Source of the DNA: Prevotellaceae bacterium
GTDB lineage: Bacteria; Bacteroidota; Bacteroidia; Bacteroidales; Bacteroidaceae
DNA: 57,078 bases
Assembly: GCA_030531085.1 (NCBI GenBank)
Contig: JAUNOM010000014.1
Span: 1-57,078, forward strand
Direction of reading: 5' to 3'
Shown here piece after piece: positions 50,969 to 57,078 of this stretch. Made by a program: the position numbers and the translations under genes. The notes beneath the pieces are model-generated. The model saw only the letters and a list, made by a program, of their open reading frames with translations. It had not been told where the DNA came from and ran no database searches. How positions within the stretch are numbered: position 1 is the first letter of the stretch; each line of letters opens with the position of its first letter.

Positions 50969-52225
50969 TTATTTAAGTAAATCTAATAATGCGTCTTTGT
51001 ATGCATTAATTGATTGTCCTTTGGTAAGATTATTCTCTAAATAAGTTCTTCCAGTACTGTGATTTGCCACAAAATATAATCTCTCCTCTATAATCTTGGC
51101 TAAAGTGTTTTCTATTTGCTCATAGTTAGCAGCCTCTGCCAATATGCCACATTGACTTTCTTCAATAATTCTCCATGCTTCACTGCCTTTTTCGAGAATA
51201 CCCCAAATAGGTTTATTAACAGCAAGAATTCCATAAATTTTACTAGGTACAGACACCCCCTTTACCCCAATAGCATTTGTTACGATATGAACATCTGCAG
51301 CATTTAGGCTATAAATCAAATTTTTCTTTTTCTGAAAAGGAGCAAATATCACATTTGTTATTTTTTTCTCCTTAACGTATGACTCTAATATGGGCTTTAC
51401 CAACCCATCACCTACAAAAGCAAAAATTACATCTTTATAAGATTGAAATTTTTCCATTATTTTTAGTAGATTCTCAAAGTCGTAATATAACCCAATATTT
51501 CCAGAAGTCATAATGACGAATTTGCCTTCCAAACCATATTGTTTTCTAAATGCCATGACTTGGAGATTATCTTGCTCTAAAGGATATATTTTTTCTTCAT
51601 CTATCCAATTATTTATAGCAATATTATTTGGTACATTTTTACCTTTAAATCTTTTGACCAAGGTTTCTTGCATATCCCTTCCTAATGTCACTACCACATC
51701 AGAAAGCCGGCAACTTAGTTTGTCAAACCACATCATCGCGCCAAGAACAAGTTTATTGCTGGCATAATTTACAGCCATGGTCTGCTCAGGATTGAAATCC
51801 ATAATCTGATACATCAGTTTACCTTTAGTAACCAATTTACCGATAACACCAAGTAATCCACCTAAAATAGGAGGTTGAGTAACCGTAAATACAAGATCAA
51901 ACTTTCCTGCTTTCATGGTAGCTCCTATACAGTTAAAAAAATACGATAAAATATATTTTATCCTTGACATTTTACTCTGTTTGTTTACTTCTGGAACCCT
52001 GACTCGGATAACTCTAATTCCTTTGTAATTTTCAAAGTAATATCTCTGTGTTTTATACCGTTCTTCCAGTTTCATGGCATAACTCGGAACCTCACAGATT
52101 ACAGTTACGTCAAATGTTTCAGATAGTCCTTCAGCCAATTCTGTTAATATCTGTCCTGTCGTAGCTACTTCTGGATAGAAATAGTTGGTATACATTAATA
52201 GCTTTTTCTTCTGTGTCATCATCAT
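50969..52225 (-). CDS. Glycosyltransferase family 4 (WbuB-like)
   Basis: A 418-residue GT-B transferase. The N-terminal domain starts KKKLLMYTNYFYPEVATTGQ with the Gly-rich acceptor loop. The C-terminal donor domain has MTSGNIGLYYDFENLLKIME, FVGDGL and the E-x7-E-like GVSVPSKIYGILAVNKPIWG. It resembles WbuB, which adds N-acetylfucosamine-type sugars. The AT content is far above that of the housekeeping genes. Its start overlaps the stop codon of the acetyltransferase gene by 4 bp. Confidence 0.9.
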   Translation of the reverse strand: MMMTQKKKLLMYTNYFYPEVATTGQILTELAEGLSETFDVTVICEVPSYAMKLEERYKTQRYYFENYKGIRVIRVRVPEVNKQSKMSRIKYILSYFFNCIGATMKAGKFDLVFTVTQPPILGGLLGVIGKLVTKGKLMYQIMDFNPEQTMAVNYASNKLVLGAMMWFDKLSCRLSDVVVTLGRDMQETLVKRFKGKNVPNNIAINNWIDEEKIYPLEQDNLQVMAFRKQYGLEGKFVIMTSGNIGLYYDFENLLKIMEKFQSYKDVIFAFVGDGLVKPILESYVKEKKITNVIFAPFQKKKNLIYSLNAADVHIVTNAIGVKGVSVPSKIYGILAVNKPIWGILEKGSEAWRIIEESQCGILAEAANYEQIENTLAKIIEERLYFVANHSTGRTYLENNLTKGQSINAYKDALLDLLK

Positions 52226-52773
52226 TCTATTTTTCTTTCTCTTATTTTTATTGCAGGAATCCCCTGATAGATACCATTCTCCTCCATATCTTTTGTGGCT
52301 ATACTACCCACAGTAAGTATGGCATTTGTGTGTACAGTCACTCCTGGACACACCGTAGTCTGTGCACCTATCCATACCCCGTCCTCTATCACAATCGGGG
52401 CATTACGGTAAGGCATCGAGGAAACTGTGTAGTCATGATTTCCAGTCAAGAGCATTGCTCCCTGCGATATGCAGACGTTGCTGCCGATTGTCACCTTGTC
52501 GAGATTGTCTATCCAACAGTTTTCACCAATCCAGCAGTCGTCACCTACAATCAAATTCCATGGAGATTTTATAATCACATTATTCTTTATACAAATTCTT
52601 TTCCCTATCTTTGCCCCAAAGATGCGTAACAAAGCAATCTTAATACTCATAAATGGATTCCACGATGCACGGACAATCAGCGCATTCACGAAATACCATA
52701 AGATAATTCTTAAGAATCCAGCACCTTTGTTGAAATCAGAGCCATCAAATGCGGCTAAATTCACTTCATTCAT
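52222..52773 (-). CDS. WcaF-family hexapeptide-repeat O-acetyltransferase
   Basis: A 183-residue trimeric LbH acetyltransferase like WcaF of colanic acid synthesis. A helical N-terminus (SDFNKGAGFLRIILWYFVNA) precedes hexapeptide repeats (KIGKRICIKNNVIIKSPWNL) and the active-site GNHDY with its His. The protein is nearly the same as the partial one at 1-351 over the shared part, differing mainly by conservative changes. It overlaps its neighbours on both sides by 4 bp, so the operon is tightly coupled. Confidence 0.93.
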   Translation of the reverse strand: MNEVNLAAFDGSDFNKGAGFLRIILWYFVNALIVRASWNPFMSIKIALLRIFGAKIGKRICIKNNVIIKSPWNLIVGDDCWIGENCWIDNLDKVTIGSNVCISQGAMLLTGNHDYTVSSMPYRNAPIVIEDGVWIGAQTTVCPGVTVHTNAILTVGSIATKDMEENGIYQGIPAIKIRERKIE

Positions 52774-53867
52774 TGTTCTGACAATTTATGATACAGACTG
52801 TCATAAAGCCCATATACTATTTCCATACGATAAGCATTATAAACCTTCTGATACGCTTTATAACATAATTCATCTGCTTTCAATGGATTATCCATACACC
52901 ATCTAATGGCTTTTGCAATGTCATCAATGGAATGTTCTTTTACTAAAATACCACATTCGCTACCATCCAATGCAGTAAGCATATCCTTAATGGCTGCTCT
53001 TGGAGTAGAGATAACAAGCTTGCCAAGACTCATGGCTTCCAATATGGATATTGGGAAAGCCTCCCAAGGATAATATGTAGGAAGTGCCACTATGTCAACA
53101 GTATTCATAAATTCTACAGCCTCGACATTTGGTAGTCTCCCCAATATAAATATTTGTTTATCTATTTTATCGCCTACAATAGCCTTTATATGATTAACCG
53201 TATCATCATCGCCACTGCCCACAATCGACAACCTAACTCTATTATCTGGCAATTTACAAACAGCCTGCACCAATTCATAAAGTCCTTTAGTCGGTATCAA
53301 ATTTCCTATAAAAGCTATATGCTGATAGTTCTTATGAGTTATTTCCAAACCTTCCTCAACTGCTATAGAATTAGGCGTAAGATATACCTTATCTTCCAAT
53401 CCTTTAATCTGTCTTAGAGTTTTTAATGACCGGCTATCAAGTACCCATACTTGGCTAAACTGTCTCATTGTATATCGAAGAAACCATCCATATATACATT
53501 TGTGTACATCTTCGGTGATACAGCCATAGCGGCAATGCATAACTGAATGAATATTAGAACGTTGTGCGATTTTTGCAATCATATAATCACGAAAAGTCCC
53601 AAAGCTTCCACTTGTTGTTGTATGAATAATATCAACATTTCGATTTTGTATTACCTCTTTAACCTTACGCTTGATAACCTTCATCTCCTTGATTCCTGCC
53701 GTCAGACGGCTCCACAAAGAATTATCATCAAAACTTCTCCCCCTTACAGCTCTGTCAACAGGAATTATACGATAGTTATCTTTGCCAAAAGTCTTGATAA
53801 ACTTATGACTCCAAGAAGCAATTCCGCCATTACCCGTAAGTGGAGTTAATAATAATATGTTCTTCAT
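52770..53867 (-). CDS. Glycosyltransferase family 4
   Basis: A 365-residue GT-B enzyme. ILLLTPLTGNGGIASWSHKF is the N-terminal Gly loop. IAFIGNLIPTKGLYELVQAV begins the donor domain, and PTYYPWEAFPISILEAMSLG with the E-x7-E type motif binds the NDP-sugar. The sugar is unknown. It overlaps the acetyltransferase start by 4 bp and lies one base after the serine-acetyltransferase-like gene. Confidence 0.92.
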   Translation of the reverse strand: MKNILLLTPLTGNGGIASWSHKFIKTFGKDNYRIIPVDRAVRGRSFDDNSLWSRLTAGIKEMKVIKRKVKEVIQNRNVDIIHTTTSGSFGTFRDYMIAKIAQRSNIHSVMHCRYGCITEDVHKCIYGWFLRYTMRQFSQVWVLDSRSLKTLRQIKGLEDKVYLTPNSIAVEEGLEITHKNYQHIAFIGNLIPTKGLYELVQAVCKLPDNRVRLSIVGSGDDDTVNHIKAIVGDKIDKQIFILGRLPNVEAVEFMNTVDIVALPTYYPWEAFPISILEAMSLGKLVISTPRAAIKDMLTALDGSECGILVKEHSIDDIAKAIRWCMDNPLKADELCYKAYQKVYNAYRMEIVYGLYDSLYHKLSEQ

Positions 53868-53868
53868 T

Positions 53869-54438
53869 TCAGTCTTTATTTTTACGTTTCACTATTTTTG
53901 CAGGAATACCAGCAACTACACAATCGTCAGGAATCTCTTTCATATTTACAACAGCCCCAGCCGCTACTGTAACATTGTTACCAATCCTACATGGAGCAAG
54001 AACAGTAACACCTGTACCAAAATAGCAATTATCACCGACTATAATCTGATTGAAATCAGGCACGTCGGGTGTTCGTTTACCGAATAGCGTCATAGGAAGT
54101 ACAGTACAATTCTCTCCAAAATGAGTTATACCATAACTTCGAAAAAAACCAAGATGCACGATATGAAATCCTTTGTCAGCATCACCAGGTCCTAAATGCA
54201 GTTGGGTCTTGATTCTCCATCGACGATGCAAAATATAAAATATACCCCATGGTATGATAAAAAAAAAATTCTTGGTCTTCTTATAACCATAATATTCCAA
54301 ATGCCTTAGAATCCACATGTAAGAATATATCATGGCGAATTCGCTACCTGTGAAATATTGTATCCAGAAATGACGAATATTGAGTTTATCAGCTTCTATA
54401 CGAAGCCATTCTCTCATTTGCTTTCTTGATGTAATCAT
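53869..54438 (-). CDS. Serine acetyltransferase-like LbH transferase
   Basis: A 189-residue hexapeptide-repeat acetyltransferase. An N-terminal helical part holds FWIQYFTGSEFAMIYSYMWI. It is followed by LHLGPGDADKGFHIVHLGFF and coils such as GDNCYFGTGVTVLAPCRIGN and VAAGAVVNMKEIPDDCVVAG, as in the CysE-like enzymes of capsule and O-antigen loci. It likely acetylates a sugar and not serine. The start overlaps the GT4 gene upstream by 4 bp. Confidence 0.9.
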   Translation of the reverse strand: MITSRKQMREWLRIEADKLNIRHFWIQYFTGSEFAMIYSYMWILRHLEYYGYKKTKNFFFIIPWGIFYILHRRWRIKTQLHLGPGDADKGFHIVHLGFFRSYGITHFGENCTVLPMTLFGKRTPDVPDFNQIIVGDNCYFGTGVTVLAPCRIGNNVTVAAGAVVNMKEIPDDCVVAGIPAKIVKRKNKD

Positions 54439-55526
54439 AACGACTCTATCAGTTTTATATATTTATCAACAAATACTACTTCTGAGCATTTCTCTTCAAC
54501 AATCTTTCGACTTTCCTTGCCATAAACACTGAGAATATCAGAATCAATACGAGAAACTTCAAGTAATTTATTAACCATATCATCAACATCCATTTGATTG
54601 AACAGCCAACCATTTCTATTAGGCTGCACAAAAATAGAATTGTCACAAACATTGCCTGCCATTACAGGAAGCCCAGAGGCCATAGCCTCACATATTACAT
54701 TAGGAGTTCCTTCAAACATAGATGGCAGACAAAACACATCAGCCTCCCTATATGCCCTATCTATATCCTTGCGTTTGGAAAGCAACTTTATTCTATTGCT
54801 AAAACCGCTCTCCTCTACCATTCTTAAGCACTCATCTGTGTATTTTACATATTCTGGAATATCTGTATTTCTGTCATTGACCCCATACCAGACAACATCA
54901 ATGTCACACCCCATTTTAAGTGCCTTAATACAAGCTTCAATATAGCGTTTTGTATTCTTTGATGCCTTAATTGAAGCTGCAGTCATGATGACGGTTCTTT
55001 CATTTGCCTTTATAATGCAATCTGAATGGAACTTGTATAAATCAACGAAATTGGTTATCACCACCGTCTTTTTTTTTAGAAATGGAAATGCCTCATAAAT
55101 GAACCTTTCTTCTGAAAATGAATTTGGCACAATGTAATCTGCAAAACGATACAAGTTGAATATAATTCTATCTTTTAAGGATACCGACTGATGTGTATTC
55201 CTTTCAGATACTATTAGTCTCACCCCACATATCTTTGCAGCAATACAAGCAATGGAATTAGGGTCTGTTTGAAACGATATTAGAATATCCGCCTTAAATC
55301 TCCTGATTCCGTTTATCAATTTTGGTAAAGACAGTTTCGAATCTACATGAAAACACTCGTACGGTACATCTCCATCCTCCAGCAACGGTCTATAAAAAGG
55401 ATGATCATAATATGTAGCTGTCATCACTTCATAGCCATGCTGTTTGAGCAGACACGCCAATCCTACAAACTGCCGTTGAGCACCTCCCGGACCAAGAGAA
55501 TCCATGAATAAATATATCCGTTTCAT
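54435..55526 (-). CDS. Glycosyltransferase family 4
   Basis: A 363-residue GT-B transferase of the capsule type. The start is KRIYLFMDSLGPGGAQRQFV with the typical GGAQR loop. The donor part includes VIMTAASIKASKNTKRYIEA and VFCLPSMFEGTPNVICEAMA (E-x7-E). The donor sugar is unknown. Its start overlaps the stop codon of the broken acyltransferase gene by 4 bp, so it belongs to the same operon and may still be expressed by reinitiation. Confidence 0.92.
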   Translation of the reverse strand: MKRIYLFMDSLGPGGAQRQFVGLACLLKQHGYEVMTATYYDHPFYRPLLEDGDVPYECFHVDSKLSLPKLINGIRRFKADILISFQTDPNSIACIAAKICGVRLIVSERNTHQSVSLKDRIIFNLYRFADYIVPNSFSEERFIYEAFPFLKKKTVVITNFVDLYKFHSDCIIKANERTVIMTAASIKASKNTKRYIEACIKALKMGCDIDVVWYGVNDRNTDIPEYVKYTDECLRMVEESGFSNRIKLLSKRKDIDRAYREADVFCLPSMFEGTPNVICEAMASGLPVMAGNVCDNSIFVQPNRNGWLFNQMDVDDMVNKLLEVSRIDSDILSVYGKESRKIVEEKCSEVVFVDKYIKLIESL

Positions 55527-56423
55527 CGTTTTTGGGTTATAAACACTTTGTTAGTTATGGATTTACAGAGATAGGCAATCATAATGGTTAATATGAACAC
55601 AACAGCGATGTATAATCCAATGTTTTCTTTCATGCTTTTGGGAACAAGCAAGAAGGTTATTCCTTGACAGACATACACTTCATAACTGATTTCGCTTAAG
55701 AACTTTGCCAGTCTGGTTTCAGAGGTTTTCATATTGGAAATAAGTATAGTGGTCACCATTGGTATGGCAAATGAAAACAACCTAATACAAAGGCTGTTCC
55801 ACAGAGGTTGTCTGATGTAAACTAAGGATGTAACTCCTGAAAATAGCAATAACGTTACACATATGGTAGGTACTTTGTATCTGTCCTAATGCCATAAGTA
55901 CAGTAGAAACAGCTATTCCTATCGCAGTTAATATTACTACATATTTAAAACGTATAGTTAACGAGCTTGCACTATAGAATACAAAATACAACAGCCATAA
56001 TGAGACAATAAACCAAGTGTAGGGTAATATTAATCCATATCCGCTTATTTCCCCTATCACCTCATCTATAGACAATCTTTGACAAGCAAATAGCAAGAAA
56101 ATATAGATGATAGAAGGAATTACCAAAGGGATGGCCTGTTTCCTTACCATTGGCAGTATTTCTCTTAGTGAAAAATATTCTTTTATTTCTCTCTTACATT
56201 CTTGTCCATATCCTGAGATAAAAAAGAACAGGCTTACAACAAAGACTCCAACACACTTAAAATCTTCAAATATCCACGTATGATGAATGATTATCATAAA
56301 GGGAAGTACAGATTTCAATATAACAGTTTTGTCTCTTGTAAAAAGAGACCCCTGATTATCATTGATATGATTGTCATAAAATATCAAAGCAAAAAAGGAA
56401 AAAACAACAAAAATTATAATCAT
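55523..56423 (-). pseudogene. Acyltransferase 3-family gene broken by a frameshift
   Basis: Two overlapping frames on the minus strand make up one membrane acyltransferase. The upstream part (56423 to about 55885) has PFMIIIHHTWIFEDFK and LFFFISGYG, typical of the family, with several membrane segments. After MALGQ (about 55885) the meaningful sequence moves to the next frame, as DRYKVPTICVTLLLFSGV and then SEISYEVYVCQGITFLLVP. The downstream frame is closed just upstream by TAG, so no start codon explains it. A one-base loss or two-base gain near GGACAG would join them into about 300 residues. It could be true decay, a phase-variable state or a sequencing error. Confidence 0.72.
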
Positions 56424-56593
56424 AAAAAATATATTATTTTCTGATTCTTTGTACTATAAAACTTGGTATATAAAGAGCAACAAAAATTATTCTGTATGAA
56501 TAAAAACTCCTGCCGATTGAACAGAAGCGCCAGCCTTTTAATATTGTAGTTGTAAATATTGAAGAAAAGATAATTATATAACATAGAAAAGTG

Positions 56594-57078
56594 TTAAAAC
56601 AACAATGAGTTATAAGGTGTTACAGAATATCTATCTTTTTCAAAATCCAAAAACATGATATAAGAATATAGTATCACTGTAAAAATAACAAAAAACACTC
56701 TAAATTCATTATATTTTATCATTTTTACAATATAAGGTATAATAATCATCAGAGAGAAAGAAAAATATAAGTTCAGCCTTTGCATCAAAACAAAATTGCT
56801 ACCTGCAAATTGCAAAATAAATGCTATACCTAACACTTTGAAAAAGAAATTCTCAATTAGAGTCTCGTCTCTATTTTTGGCAGCAAGAAAGGCATACACC
56901 ACAAAATATAATAGATAGATTAATGCCATTTTATAATTTCCATCAGAAGACACCTCACTTTCCATATACGAATCATACCCATTCAATGTATCAACAGCAA
57001 GATAAAAAAGATTATTAATTGCTATAGTGATTATAGCTGTTGATAAGATAAATATCATTGTACTTTTAAAAGATAGAC
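56594..57078 (-). CDS. EpsG-like polysaccharide polymerase/membrane protein (partial at window end)
   Basis: The frame is open to base 57078, so only the C-terminal 161 or so residues are visible. At least four hydrophobic segments are seen (IFILSTAIITIAINNLFYLA, MALIYLLYFVVYAFLAAKN, VLGIAFILQFAGSNFV, VFFVIFTVILYSYIMF). NFVLMQRLNLYFSFSLMII recalls the conserved C-terminal region of EpsG/Wzy-type proteins. It would polymerise repeat units for the polysaccharide made by this operon. The identification is by overall pattern, and the N-terminus is missing. Confidence 0.65.
   Translation of the reverse strand, partial: LSFKSTMIFILSTAIITIAINNLFYLAVDTLNGYDSYMESEVSSDGNYKMALIYLLYFVVYAFLAAKNRDETLIENFFFKVLGIAFILQFAGSNFVLMQRLNLYFSFSLMIIIPYIVKMIKYNEFRVFFVIFTVILYSYIMFLDFEKDRYSVTPYNSLLF

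Noticed and set aside
56424-56593. Open minus-strand frame between the EpsG-like and acyltransferase genes
   Set aside because: It has no start codon in the gap, and the hydrophobic basic sequence (ending VQRIRK) matches no family I can name.

Overview
The window reads as chromosome of a Bacteroidales bacterium, most likely a Prevotella-type organism. The main reason is the promoter signature. Repeated TAnnTTTG (-7) boxes lie 19-20 bp downstream of TTG/TTTG (-33) boxes, as in Bacteroidetes, and Shine-Dalgarno sequences are weak or absent. The gene families also fit: a C10 (interpain-like) protease with a T9SS-like tail, a type B L31, AsnA, PBP4, a Nif3/zinc-ribbon pair and the HSDR_N_2 protein. 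The genus is inferred from gene content only.

Layout. 1-1110: tail of a surface-polysaccharide operon (WcaF-type acetyltransferase, GT2), a bidirectional terminator and tRNA-Ser(GGA). 1.5-7.9 kb: plus-strand genes for an aldo/keto reductase, an HSDR_N protein, Nif3-like, zinc-ribbon coiled coil, agmatine deiminase, N-carbamoylputrescine amidase (agmatine to putrescine) and HolA. 7.9-9.36 kb: AT-rich region without convincing genes, then an XRE regulator. 10.4-12.1 kb: minus-strand UDG-family protein and DUF3089 hydrolase. 12.3-15.2 kb: BlaI/BlaR1-like pair plus a secreted protein repeating the sensor tail of BlaR. 15.3-21.3 kb: minus-strand Mfd, GH43-like enzyme and SSS symporter. 21.4-33.8 kb: plus-strand DPM-type glycosyltransferase, orphan Vsr, MscS channel, PLD/cardiolipin synthase-like enzyme, second RpoD-type sigma factor, AspS, winged-helix protein, META lipoprotein, Glf and TcdA. 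33.8-37 kb: Dabb protein, C10 protease and an unlisted 40-aa membrane protein, all minus. 37.9-39.1 kb: rubrerythrin and Fe/Mn superoxide dismutase. 39.2-42.3 kb: AzlCD, Pgi, L31. 42.5-44.1 kb: ClbS-like, YciI-like and FMN-reductase genes behind a VOC-family remnant. 44.3-49.4 kb: AsnA, and an AroB-PBP4-NadB operon. 49.8-57.1 kb: AT-rich, tightly overlapping minus-strand polysaccharide operon (epimerase, three GT4, two LbH acetyltransferases, a frameshifted acyltransferase, EpsG-like polymerase running off the end).

The most unusual structure is a dispersed intergenic element seen three times (about 10.04-10.36, 22.34-22.67 and 37.28-37.61 kb). Each copy carries four 19-bp pseudo-palindromes of the form GYAAT-NN-GATAG-NN-ATTRC (arms degenerate in some units). 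Their dyad centres are spaced exactly 22 bp apart in all nine intervals, although the asymmetric GATAG core points either way. Copies 1 and 2 are homologous over about 325 bp and lie in opposite orientation. I do not recognise this as a named family. The exact two-helical-turn phasing suggests a binding array for a dimeric DNA-binding protein, or another structural chromosome element.

All functions are read from sequence motifs by eye. No database search was run.
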